Assembly (NCBI GenBank): GCA_022577435.1
Contig: JAKOON010000013.1
Location: 2,802,501-2,866,500 of the forward strand
Reading direction: 5' to 3'
DNA length: 64,000 nucleotides
From: Embiotoca jacksoni
Taxonomy: Eukaryota > Chordata > Actinopteri > Embiotocidae
Positions 13,738 through 23,954 of this stretch are shown piece after piece. A program made the translations under genes and the position numbers. Below the pieces are notes generated by a model, which worked only from the letters and a program-made list of their open reading frames with translations, was not told the DNA's origin and did no database searches. Positions within the stretch are counted from its first letter, which is position 1. Each line of letters starts with the position of its first letter.

Positions 13738-13837
13738 GCAACAACAAGGAGGAGGAGGAGGCCATGATGCAGGAGTGGTTCATGCTGGTGAACAAGAAGA
13801 ACGCCCTCATCAGACGACAGAACCAGCTCTCTCTGCT
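13738..13837 (+). CDS. ehbp1: ehbp1 exon A (bMERB, first visible exon)
   Basis: The exon begins after a TTTCCAG acceptor. Two bases complete a codon from an unseen upstream exon, then 32 full codons start NNKEEEEAMMQEWF. It ends after CT at a GTACGT donor, so the next exon supplies the third base of a Leu codon. Reading on past 13837 in the same frame would give a spurious TyrVal. The preceding exon, which should carry the start of bMERB, was not recognised between 1 and 13737. Confidence 0.92.
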
Positions 13838-14688
13838 GTACGTACTATCCTCCTCTCGTCATCATTTCATTATTTTACTTTTTATTATTATAAGTGGGAA
13901 AAATCTCGACAGCATCCGTTCACAACCGGACATTAAAAACCAGCAAACACGGCCGCAGCGTCAGATCCCAGTCGTTGAAGCTGCCACTCCATTCACCCCA
14001 CCTTCTGTCTATCCGCTCATTGATTTACATGTGGATGGGATATGAAATCAATAAAAATGTGGCGATCGCTACTCTATCTCTAGTCTCTTTGTATGTGGTC
14101 AGCTGCGACAGGTGGACACACGCACTCGTACACGCCGACCTTCTTTTTTTTTTTCTTCTTCTTCATTTGCGGCTGTTGGGATTTCAAAGTGTGCAAGTGG
14201 AGCAGAGATTGAAGTATTCATAATCACATTATGTCGTGGGAAAGGGGAGGCTTTTAAAGTGGCCAATTGACAGAAGGGCTGATTATTAGCCCTTTCTGTT
14301 CTCCCTTTGTGGAGGCGAAGAGAAAAAGGCGCCTGTGAAGGACAAATTCTATTAGGGGCCGAATTAGCTCATTTTTTAATATGGCTGAAAGAGGAAAGAA
14401 TTCAATTTGTGCTGCGCACACACACACGAAAGGGACCACACATGCACGAGGCATGTCGGCAGATACACATTTATTTCTTTATCTTTTTGTTTCTCCATCT
14501 TTTCCTGTACACACACACACACACACACACGTGTTCACCCAGGGCTGTGTGAGCGCACTATGAGTATCAGTTATGTGCAGTAGATTAATGCGAAGCCGGA
14601 GAAGGTTCAGGCGAGTAGCTGAATCGATGTTTATTGCAGGTTTCTTTAAGTACTTAATGATTTAGTCATTAACATATTGATGAACTTT

Positions 14689-14726
<38 letters not shown>

Positions 14727-14829
14727 TCTTTTTTTCCCCGACTTGCCACAGGGAGAAAGAGCACGATCTGGAGAGACGCTTCGAACTGCTGAACAGAGAG
14801 CTGAGAGCCATGATGGCCATCGAGGGTAA

Positions 14830-14878
<49 letters not shown>

Positions 14879-15993
14879 CGAGGCTGCAAAGGTTTGGGTT
14901 TCCAGTGTGGTCTACTTGGTTGCAACATGAAAAACTCTCATTTTTGTGACCTTACATGTTGGGTTTTTTTACAACCGAGCAGGTTTCACTGCTGAGTTGT
15001 TGTTTTTCTTACTGATTGAACAACTGAAAGTAACATTACAAATAAACCCCTTTTCATTGTGCAGTTGGGGTTCATTTTACTCCATCAGTTCCTGAATCTT
15101 TCCTGATTATTGTCACTAATTATTTATCTGGATCTTGTGTATTTAGTTGCCAAAATGCCAACAAGAGGAGACGAACAGCAACAGTTGAAGTTCATTTTCA
15201 AAGTAAAGCTGCTGTCCGAGTTGTTGGAGTTTAACTAAAGTGGTTTCATGTTTTCACGAGTCCTTCCTGTTGATCAGCCTTCATTCGCAGCCTGAAGCAG
15301 GATGATTTGAATTCTGCGTCGGCTTCTTGATGAGGATTAAGATGCGGGCTTGCGAGGGATTTCACTCCCTGATACATGATCAATGCTATCTGTTTCTTAG
15401 CCAGACCCGACTAGCCGATGCCTGATTTGAAACCCGGCCGCAGCTGCATTCAGAGGGTTTTGTGGGGTTAAAAAAAAAAAAAATACAAAAAATGCAGTTA
15501 TATTATTGAAAGCTTGTTAACTACACCGCAGCCAGAAAAGCAGCCATTGTGTCGTATCAAAGTTGTCAGGGGGCCAGGGAAGTTTAATCCCCTTCGACTG
15601 CGTCCTCTTTGGCAAAATGAACCTTTTGCCAATCAATGCTAATTGATTTTGCTATTCGACATTGACCACCGCCACCCCCCTTCCCCCAAACTCCCCTTCT
15701 CCTCACAGCCTTCAGACGCCCATCGTAATTTCACCGGGCACCTGATAAGCTACCTGGTCCATAATAAATCAATTGTAATTAGCAAGAAAGGAGGTGGGCT
15801 ATGCGGGGGGGGGGGGGGGGGGGGCAGACGTGCGTATCCAAGCAGGAGCTCCAGCCTGCGTCCAGGTTGATTTCCTCTGTCTTCTCCGGACACTTTATTT
15901 TTTTTTATATTTATCGAACTGCAGCTCAAGTCAAAGGGGAGGATTTCACTTTTTCTGCTACACGTGTGTGTGTATGTGTCCGTGAGCCTGCTT

Positions 15994-16036
<43 letters not shown>

Positions 16037-16172
16037 GCGTGCGCGTGCACGCTTCTGTCTTTTTTCCATGTGTGTTACTGCCGACACCTGGATGTGTGTC
16101 TGCGGGATTCCTGGTGCTCCTCTGAGTGCACATTTCTTTATATATCGGATTTGTATGATGTGTCTGCCTGCT

Positions 16173-16249
<77 letters not shown>

Positions 16250-16463
16250 ACGTGAGAGAGCAGAGATAGTGTGCGTCGAGGTGGAGAGGTGGTGTGTGTC
16301 GTGTCACCACGGTCCTCTCTGCCTTCATGTGGACTTGTTGGATTTGCAGCTGACTAACTTATCTGCCGGCCTTATTTTCCTCCCTAAGGGAGGCACTTAA
16401 CATTCACAGGCTCTACCTTTCTGTAGCAGCCACAGATAGTTCTGAGCTGCTGGGAGGAGAGAG

Positions 16464-16521
<58 letters not shown>

Positions 16522-16704
16522 AATCTGCCTGCATCTGTGTGTTTGCATCTCACAGGTGTGTTTGTGTGTCCACCTGTGTGCCCGTGGCTGTGTGTGTGTG
16601 TGTGTGTGCTCGACATCTCTGCAGCTCTTATTTGGTGCTTGGGCAGGTCCATTGAGCGATGGTCGGGCGTGCGAGTAATTGCTGATTTGGTTGGCCAGTC
16701 GATG

Positions 16705-16741
<37 letters not shown>

Positions 16742-18551
16742 GTGTGAGTCAGAGCAAGAGGGAAAAAAAAAACACACATCAGTAAGATACACACACACAC
16801 ACACACCCTGCTAAGAAAAATATATACCTGCACTGATGCAAACACGCCTCTCTTCCTCCGTGTCTCAGTGAATCTCGGAGGTCAGTGTGTCGCTCCTGTC
16901 TGTTCCTATTAGTACTACATCTACCATCCATCTGCAGCGGCTACATCGAAATGAATCACAAGAATAACCTCCATCGTAATGTGAACATTTCAGGTTTTGA
17001 TGAAAGTTGAAAGCAGCAGATTATAAATTCAGCCTTTTGGCCCCGTCTGTGTTGATGCTGCAGACCAGAGAGAGAGAGAGATCCAGAGATGTGACTCATC
17101 AGGTTTTATTTCTACATTTGTGCTGCTGACGTGAGCTGCAGGACACTCGGACACATGAGAGCGAGGATGAGAGGAAGAAAGACTTTGAAGCTGATATTCT
17201 GCTAAAGGACAAATTCCTCTCAACTTCTCTCTGATTTTTTTTTTTTTTTTTTACCATTTTAAAAGATCAGTTTTCTGCAGTGATTTTTTTTTGCTGTCGT
17301 GATAAAACTCATTGTAAGCAGATGAAAGACTTGAGGGGAGATCAATCTGCTGAACTTTTGATATCCAAATCAACATAAACTACAAGCTCTTGTGAATTTT
17401 TGCTTAAATATCCATTGTTGAAAATCAGATTGTGACAACAGCAGATAATGTCTTATTTTTTTTTCTCCATCAAATAACAAACGTTAAGATGTAAAGAAGC
17501 TAATCAGAGTTTTATGGACGTGTCGTGTCTTAACCTTTGTGCAAAATAACGTTTAGTAAACATATCAGCTGCAGCAGTAGCGTAACTGTGATTGGCCCAG
17601 GTGCATATACTTTTTTCTTAGGCTCCTCCCCTTCCGTTTCCCAGCATGCACTCATCCTTCGTAACTTGTGTGTAAACTAACATGAATCCGCCTCTCACTC
17701 AGTCTCTCTTCAAGGAAACATCTCAGCTGCAGAGTAACATAACTGTGATTGGCTCTGGTCCATATATTTTTTGTTTAGGCTCCTCCCCTACCATTTCCCA
17801 GCATGCCCCCCTCCTTCGCACATTATAAGAATAAAGCAACCGGATTAAATAGGTGTTGGTGATATGTTAGAAACTATATTAATATTTGATGAAAACATGC
17901 AGTTTTGGACATACCAAAGCTCCAATTACACTTGGGATGGATTAAGCTATATTATCAATATTATAACAGCAGTAAGTACTCAACACAGTAAACAGGAAGG
18001 TTATATCGTGCGCGTAGATTTAAATAATATACATACATTATTAATGGTCATATAAAACGGCTGATTATCGGCATTTTCTGTCAACTTTAACGTAACAAAC
18101 GGGGATTACAGATGTGCTCTGTCGACAGAAGCCTCTGATGTTAAATCATACAGGAAGCGAAGAAGTGTTTGGTTTATGAAATCAATTCAAACCCACTAAT
18201 AGAGAACAAATAATATTAAAGCCTCCGAAACATCTCGGTCGGCACGAAAGAAAAGTTGCGGACGAGAACTTGATGATGCTGAAAGTAAAAACAAAAAAAA
18301 AAACAGCGTGGCATTAAAAACGAGTTATTTAAATGTGCAGCGGCTGCACAATCAAACGGCCGGGGACGAGGCTGCGAGTCTCGGGCCGGCGCCGGTTGCC
18401 GTTTATGAGCATGCTCAGTGATAACCGCCTCCTTGTTCCGCCTTGGTGTGATGCCAGGTGGGAAAATGCCATCTGTATGCCACACTCTCATCTCCCTGCC
18501 ACAAAATTGATCCACTATGCCCTCTTTATCTGCTTACCGATTCACACCTAT

Positions 18552-18593
<42 letters not shown>

Positions 18594-18635
18594 ACACACA
18601 CACACACAACTGAGTCTTGGCTTCCTTCAAGGGGC

Positions 18636-18701
<66 letters not shown>

Positions 18702-20493
18702 ATGTTTTAAAGTGGACGCCCTCTCGCCATCTAAAAGGGATTTATGCATAGCCGGGTCCCAGAGTTTTCCCTGTTACGGTTTGATATGATAAGCTTTTTT
18801 TTTCTTTTTTTTTTTTTATATGTTTAAAATCAATATCTAATCCTATGCAGGAGCTTATCCCCCTCCACACCCCCGACACACAAACACACACACACACACA
18901 CATCATTTGTAAATCTATTTGGGCTTTGTAACACATCGGGGTGGCGCACAACAGACGCTGATTGATTAGGTGCACTGTGCAATCCTATCACATGGGCAAC
19001 TTTTGATGATGTCGGCAACTCTTTCAGGGCCGCAAGTTGACTGGAACCGCCGATAACGCCGACCTGCGCTCGCCAGCCGTCGCCCTCGAGTTTTTAGGGG
19101 AATTCAGGAAACGAGCGCGTGTCTTTATTTGACTCGTTCGTGTCGCTTTTCGATTCAGGCAACACACACAAAAAAAAACAAAAAACAAAGGAGAGCGCCC
19201 TAACTTACTTTAAAGCGCGTTAAATATTCTCCCCGCGTCGTCTCCGGCGGGTTTTGATTGTCGAACAAGTGGCTCCCGTAGTGAAGCTAACGGGATGTTA
19301 CACGCCTGCTTATCGTCACATCTGGCAGGACAGACGCTGATTGAGCTGATCTGGGCTCGTTCTCCAAAGTTAGAAGTGAGTTTAATGTTCGCGAACGCTC
19401 GTATTTCTTATCCAGGGTTCAGTCAACTGTCAAACTCTCGCCGTCTGTCAGTCATTAAGAGTTATTCTGCGTGACGAAGGCCTCCGTGTGACTCCATCAG
19501 CAGGAGATCCTCACATCAAACGTGTTCCTCTTTGTTTTTCCCTTTGCGGATCGGACACCTGTCGTTTATAAATTTAGGGTTAAAACTGGTCGATGAGAAA
19601 TCCCCAGAAACTCACTCAAACTGTAACGAGAGCGTTTATTGAGGCTGTTTTCATTTGTTTGTGTGATTTAACATGATTTAACAGAGGAGGAGTCAGTAAA
19701 ATCAGGTTTTACATAAGCAGGTAATACTTAGTTTGAATATTCACTTCACAATTATTAATAAAAAAAAAAAAAAAATTCTGTTTTAAATGTTCTTGGTTGC
19801 TAATTAGGGTAAAATAATCCTCTCGTCTGAAGTGGAGTGATTTGTTCTGCAGTCTTTCTTCCACTTTTAAACACTTCCTCAACAAACTTTTGTCTTTTAA
19901 CATTCACACGTGACCTGACGGAGAGTTTTAAGTCTCGGCTGCTGCTGAGATCGGGTTTTTTTTGTTTTTATCAGCCATTTTCTCGCTGCCCGTGGACTTT
20001 CTTCTTCTTCTCTGGAGACACTTTTTTTTTTTTTTGTCTCTGGATTCCACTTGGACTTTGGCCAAAACCAGCTTTCGGGGACCTTTAAGCAGGAGAACAA
20101 GAGGCGGAGACAAAAGGAAGGAAAGAAGAAATTCGTGCGTTCGTGGACGTCTGATGTCTCTGGAGGACGTCGCGGTGAGACAACGACGTCCTCCAGAGAC
20201 ATCAGACGTTCTTTCGTGTGAAACAGAAACACGAGGGACGGGATGGGACGGGCAGCCAGCCGCACGCAGGACGGTGTCGCCTCGCTGTGAGAGAACCAAG
20301 CTTTGGACCAGTTTGAATAAATTTAGCATTGGAGAGGGCGAGAGGGAGGGAGGGGTTCGGGGGGGTTCATGGGGATTTGAACCAGCGCATTCTTGTGTGC
20401 CTTGTGCCGACTCACATGGTTACCGTGCACGGCGAGAGTTATCTGAATACACACCCACCATGTGAGCTGCACACACACTCCTCTGAGTCTTTA

Positions 20494-20542
<49 letters not shown>

Positions 20543-21317
20543 TCTCTGATGGGGGAGGCGGGGCTTAAGGGGTTGAGAGGGGGAGGGGGGGTTGCTCTGA
20601 GTGGCTGCAGGGTGTTTTGTTTGTTCCTGAGTCTCTGGTTACCCAGCCTGCCCTGCTCTGGTGTTGCCTGGTCACGTCTCTCATCGGCTCTTTTTATTGT
20701 TTACCTTCCTAATGAGGGGGGCGGGACTCTGCGACATGTGATTGACAGCAGTGTGCTCCCTCCCCTCCCCTCCCTTCCCTGGCGCGACCAGGATTTTGGC
20801 TTCTTGGCCGAGAAGTGCTGTGAAGGGGGACAGATTTAGTGTTTTTGTGGGAAGTTTTTTTTTTTTTTTTTGTCTTCTTCTACTTCCTAAACCCGCCTCC
20901 GGTGGGCCGGCCCGCATCCAGACAGGATTGTGGGAGAGTAATGGCGGAAGCGGCGGCGCACATTCCTGTCTCACAATTATTTAAAGCTGATGACTCACAT
21001 GATGACTCATCCAATTTTTGCACTTTGTCTCCCAAATTGTTCCAAGAAAAGAAAGAAAACACCAACACTCCCCGGTGGCAGGTTGGGACGTATGCGGCAG
21101 GTCTGAAGTATTTGTTGACTCGCTGACAGAAACACAGGAGAGCAAATTTACTTCCCAGAGAGGAGAAAAAAAAAAAAAAAAACAAGGAAAGGAAAAGAGC
21201 TCAGAGACCTAAATATTGGGACTGTGTTCATTTCGCTCTGTGGTCGACTTCAAAGGGACGAACGGGGCCAATGAAGAGAGCGCAGACCTTTCAGGACAAA
21301 CACACTGGGCCCAGCGT

Positions 21318-21357
<40 letters not shown>

Positions 21358-23858
21358 CTGACTGCCGCAATTTGACTCAATGAAGAAGGGGGTGGGTGTG
21401 GGGGGGTATTTATTTTTAATAAAGCCACACTTATTTTGGGACTGACATTTTACAACATCCTTTTTGTTCTGGAATCAATAGGCGGTTAAATATTGATGCA
21501 GCGGTGAAGTTGCGCCGCAGAAGTTCAACTCGGCCGCGTTTGAATTCTCTCGTTTTAAACGATGGAGGTTTTTTTTAGGTTTTTTTTTTTCTTCGAGCGG
21601 GGCGACTCGTTCTCACGCTGAGCCGAGGAGTCGCTGCAGATCTCCTTCTTTAAGCTGCGAGGCGGCGGATAAATCTCCTCCGACTGAGATGTTTCTGCCG
21701 CGTCTCCGTTTCATTTTATAATAATAACTGATTTAATTCGTGTGCAGCGTAAGATGTTGTTTATTCATGACAAAAAAAAAGATCTTCGCAATGTTGTTCA
21801 GAGTCGGGGGGGGGGGGGTTGGGGTGAGGGAGGAGTTTATGAAGAGGGGGAGGGGTTTCTGGTGAGGAGGGAGGAGTTTGGGATTAGGGGGAGGAGAATT
21901 TAGGGTCAGGAGGGAGGGGCTTAGTGTGAGGGGGGAGGAGCTGCCCTGGCATTGGGGGGTGAGGGTGGAGCGAAGGGCAGCAGGCGGATATTTGAGCCCC
22001 GGGGCGAGTCGGTGCTCTCCTGTGGGCAACCCCCCTCCTCCGGGGAGAGGCTGAGGGGATTTGGATCAGGGTCCCACCTGGACCCTGTGGGGCCCTGTGG
22101 GGCCCCTTCCTGCAAAGACCCCGAGAACCGAGAGACTAAAGTCAGAGCTTCACCTGCTTGTTTGTTTGTTTGTTTATTTTCGCTGCGCTGACATTCAGGT
22201 GTTTGTGCTCATGTGGAAGTTTATAGATTTTAGAGCGAGAAGACTCGACGAGCTGAATTCTGATCTTAAAATTAAACAGGAACGTCGTCTCTTCATTAAA
22301 ACCCAACTTTAATCTGATAAAATGGATTTCAGCTCAAATACAAACAAACAAAGATGTTTTGTGCTACGAAGGCGTCACTTTGATGCCACATTCGCTTTTC
22401 TGAGATGATTCACATTAACATGACATCGTCCTTCACGTCTGTTTGCTCGGGGCATCATCATCATCATCATTATCGCTGTGCACACACACACACACACACA
22501 CACAACCTTTCTTCTCGGGTTAATAAGAAGAACTTTCTGTCCAAACTGTCCGTCACAGAGAAGCTCCGTTGTCCTGCAGGAGGTTCTGGTCCTGAACGGG
22601 ACGCTGAATGTTGTCGTTCGTAGTTTTATGTTCAGCTCGGTTGTTCGAACGTCCTGCACTCAGAGAGGACAGGAGACACACAACTTGTCATGAGACAAAG
22701 TGTCTCTAGGTTTTTAGGAGTCCTCCTCAACGTCTCCGTGTTTTTAGGAATCCTCCTCAACGTCTCCATGTTTTTAGGAGTCCTCCTCAGCGTCTCCATG
22801 TTTTTAGGAGTCCTCCTCAATGTGTCCAGGTTTTTAGGAGTCCTCCTCAGGGTCTCCATGTTTTTAGGAGTCCTCCTCAACGTCTCCAGGTTTTTCGGAG
22901 TCCTCCTCAGTGTGTCCATGTTTTTAGGAGTCCTCCTCAGTGTGTCCAGGTTTTTAGGAGTCCTCCTCAGCGTCTACATGTTTTTAGGAGTCCTCCTCAG
23001 TGTGTCCAGGTTTTTAGGAGTCCTCCTCAGGGTCTCCATGTTTTTAGGAGTCCTCCTCAACGTCTCCAGGTTTTTCGGAGTCCTCCTCAGTGTGTCCATG
23101 TTTTTAAGAGTCCTCCTCAGTGTGTCCAGGTTTTTAGGAGTCCTCCTCAGTGTCTCCAGGTTTTTAGGAGTCCTCCTCAGTGTGTCCATGTTTTTAGGAG
23201 TCCTCCTCAGTGTGTCCAGGTTTTTAGGAGTCCTCCTCAGCGTCTACATGTTTTTAGGAGTCCTCCTCAGCGTCTCCATGTTTTTAGGAGTCCTCCTCAG
23301 TGTGTCCAGGTTTTTAGGAGTCCTCCTCAGCGTCTCCAGGTTTTTAGGAGTCCTCCTCAGTGTGTCCAGGTTTTTAGGAGTCCTCCTCAGTGTGTCCAGG
23401 TTTTTAGGAGTCCTCCTCAGTGTGTCCATGTTTTTAGGAGTCCTCCTCAGCGTCTCCATGTTTTTAGGAGTCCTCCTCAGCGTCTCCAGGTCTGAGTGGT
23501 TTTGTTCCTCTTGGTTGCAGACTGGCAGAAGACGGAGGCCCAGAAGAGACGTGAGCAGCTGCTGCTGGACGAGCTGGTCATCCTGGTCAACAAGAGGGAC
23601 GCGCTGGTCCGGGACCTGGACGCCCAGGAGAAAGAGTAAGTTAACGTGGAAGCAGAGTCACAAACATTAAAGTAGAATAAAAAAAAAAAACACACACAGG
23701 AGTGATCGGTGTGCCACCTGCCTCCTCCACCTACACAGCTGACCTTTTGACCTTTTGCCGTCCGCAGGGCCGAGGAGGAGGACGAGCACCTGGAGAGGAC
23801 GCTGGAGCAGAACAAAGGCAAGATGGCCAAGAAGGAGGAGAAGTGTGTCCTTCAGTGA
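13738..23858 (+). CDS. ehbp1: EH domain-binding protein 1, C-terminal exons (partial gene)
   Basis: This is the 3' end of ehbp1. The family protein links EHD proteins, actin and Rab8/Rab10-type GTPases in endocytic recycling, and has N-terminal C2-like, central CH and C-terminal bMERB domains. Four exons (13738-13837, 14752-14825, 23521-23635, 23768-23858) join in frame across GT-AG introns and give 125 complete residues. The text is charged and coiled-coil-like, with recognisable blocks such as MMQEWFMLVNKKNALIRRQN, EKEHDLERRFELLNREL and LVNKRDALVRDLD, typical of the bMERB Rab-binding domain. It ends EEKCVLQ, a CaaX prenylation box. The N-terminal C2 and CH regions and the first part of bMERB are not in the window. 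EHBP1L1 and MICAL-family proteins share bMERB, but the text matches EHBP1 as I recall it, and linkage to otx1 supports ehbp1. The domain and family roles are established knowledge; the exon joins are read from sequence. Confidence 0.93.
14210..14410. promoter_or_regulatory. Candidate non-coding regulatory element in ehbp1 intron
   Basis: This is a repeat-free block of mixed composition in a repeat-rich intron, with TAATCACATTA, GATTATTAGC and GAATTAGCTCATTTTTTAAT (homeodomain-type TAAT cores) and a near-palindrome GGCTGATTATTAGCC. Its character resembles conserved developmental enhancers, but conservation itself cannot be seen here. Confidence 0.3.
14691..14724. repeat. (TG)17 ahead of ehbp1 exon B acceptor
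   Basis: Seventeen TG dinucleotides are followed by a T/C tract and the CACAG acceptor at 14751, within the splice-site neighbourhood. Confidence 0.95.
14752..14825 (+). CDS. ehbp1: ehbp1 exon B (74 bp, bMERB)
   Basis: The exon follows a GCCACAG acceptor and precedes a GTAAGA donor. It encodes the end of a split Leu, then EKEHDLERRFELLNREL and RAMMAIE, and the first base of a split Asp. Its length is not a multiple of three, so skipping it would shift the frame and remove the CaaX end. It is flanked by (TG)17 at 14691-14724 and by (AC)23 starting five bases after its donor. Confidence 0.93.
14831..14876. repeat. (AC)23 after ehbp1 exon B donor
   Basis: Twenty-three AC dinucleotides start five bases after the exon B donor and are complementary to the (TG)17 on the other side of the exon. 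Confidence 0.95.
15575..15790. promoter_or_regulatory. Candidate non-coding regulatory element in ehbp1 intron
   Basis: It contains a TAATCC Otx-type site (15585-15590), CCAATCAATGCTAATTGATT, and ATAAATCAATTGTAATTAGC, dense in homeodomain-type cores, in sequence free of simple repeats. Regulatory function is inference. Confidence 0.3.
15997..16519. repeat. Three (GT)n arrays
   Basis: GT arrays occupy 15997-16052 (ending in GCGTGTGCGTGCGCG, alternating purine-pyrimidine), 16177-16248 and 16467-16519. Confidence 0.95.
17566..17818. repeat. Diverged direct duplication, about 96 bp, offset 157 bp
   Basis: Segments 17566-17661 and 17724-17818 share CAGCTGCAG, AACTGTGATTGG, GGCTCCTCCCC, TTTCCCAGCATGC and TCCTTCG in the same order at nearly constant spacing, with scattered substitutions. 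They could be fragments of an old interspersed repeat; the family is not recognised. Confidence 0.75.
18554..18700. repeat. (CA)n and (GT)n inverted pair
   Basis: CA array 18554-18608 and GT array 18639-18700 are separated by 30 bases and are complementary over about 55 bp. Confidence 0.95.
20147..20209. repeat. Perfect inverted repeat, 26-bp arms, 11-bp loop
   Basis: Left arm 20147-20172 (ACGTCTGATGTCTCTGGAGG...) is the exact reverse complement of 20184-20209. The loop is CGGTGAGACAA. No terminal repeat or target duplication extends it, so a MITE is not established. Confidence 0.95.
20496..20547. repeat. (CT)n microsatellite
   Basis: About 26 CT dinucleotides with one A interruption. Confidence 0.95.
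21318..21355. repeat. (CA)n microsatellite
   Basis: About 18 CA dinucleotides. Confidence 0.95.
21806..21971. repeat. Degenerate G-rich repeat with G-quadruplex potential
   Basis: Imperfect repeats of GGAGGAGTTT-, GGGGGAGG- and GGAGGGAGG-type segments contain many runs of three or more G on the + strand. Confidence 0.7.
22711..23490. repeat. 30-bp minisatellite, 26 copies, in ehbp1 intron
   Basis: Twenty-six head-to-tail units of exactly 30 bp follow the pattern TTTTTAGGAGTCCTCCTCAG then YGTSTMCAKG. Variation is confined to a few positions, and no unit is shortened. As 30 is a multiple of three, long open frames result (a 326-codon frame on +, leucine/valine-rich). They are not in the ehbp1 frame, and the frame that is hits TGA at 23493. 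The array ends 30 bp before ehbp1 exon C. Confidence 0.97.
23521..23635 (+). CDS. ehbp1: ehbp1 exon C (115 bp, bMERB)
   Basis: The exon follows the acceptor TTGGTTGCAG. It starts with AC, completing an Asp codon with the G ending exon B, and reads WQKTEAQKRREQLLLDELVI then LVNKRDALVRDLDAQEK. It stops after GA at a GTAAGT donor. A 30-bp minisatellite ends only 30 bp upstream of it. A long open frame that runs from the minisatellite across this exon is in a different frame and is not the gene. Confidence 0.93.
23636..23767 (+). other. ehbp1: ehbp1 intron C-D (132 bp)
   Basis: This short GT-AG intron has a GTAAGT donor and an acceptor ending TCCGCAG. It contains an A-run and a pyrimidine-rich 3' half. 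The split Glu codon (GA|G) joins correctly across it. Confidence 0.9.
23768..23858 (+). CDS. ehbp1: ehbp1 terminal coding exon with CaaX box
   Basis: The exon follows a TCCGCAG acceptor after a 132-bp intron. The first G completes a Glu codon, then 29 residues end in KKEEKCVLQ and a TGA at 23856-23858. The terminal Cys-Val-Leu-Gln is a CaaX box, and prenylation at this position is expected for the family. The coiled-coil stretch AEEEDEHLERTLEQNKGKM forms the last bMERB helix. Confidence 0.94.
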
Positions 23859-23923
23859 TTGTCACCAAACACAACCGACAAATGTAGCCGATCAAAGAAA
23901 TGTATCATCGTCATCATTATTAA

Positions 23924-23954
<31 letters not shown>

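Larger units (their letters stand above)
13838..14751 (+). other. ehbp1: ehbp1 intron A-B
   Basis: This 914-bp GT-AG intron contains the unusually repeat-free block 14210-14410, a short CA run at 14513-14530, and a (TG)17 tract followed by a T/C tract directly ahead of the exon B acceptor. Confidence 0.85.
14826..23520 (+). other. ehbp1: ehbp1 intron B-C (8.7 kb)
   Basis: This long intron opens with (AC)23 and closes with a 26-copy minisatellite. Between them are long GT arrays (15997-16052, 16177-16248, 16467-16519), a CA/GT inverted pair (18554-18700), a diverged duplicated segment (17566-17818), a 26-bp perfect hairpin (20147-20209), a CT array (20496-20547) and G-rich repeats (21806-21971). 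No exon was recognised inside. Confidence 0.8.

Noticed and set aside
15801..16400. Cys/Val-repeat open frame of about 199 codons
   Set aside because: It is a translation of GT microsatellites. The same applies to the other Cys-Val and Thr-His frames across the window.
20147..20209. Pre-miRNA gene
   Set aside because: The stem (26 bp) is shorter than an ordinary precursor and perfectly paired, and no flanking processing features are visible. Left as an inverted repeat.
22690..23670. 326-codon open frame, leucine/valine-rich, on the + strand
   Set aside because: It is the translation of a 30-bp minisatellite (a multiple of three) and crosses ehbp1 exon C in the wrong frame.
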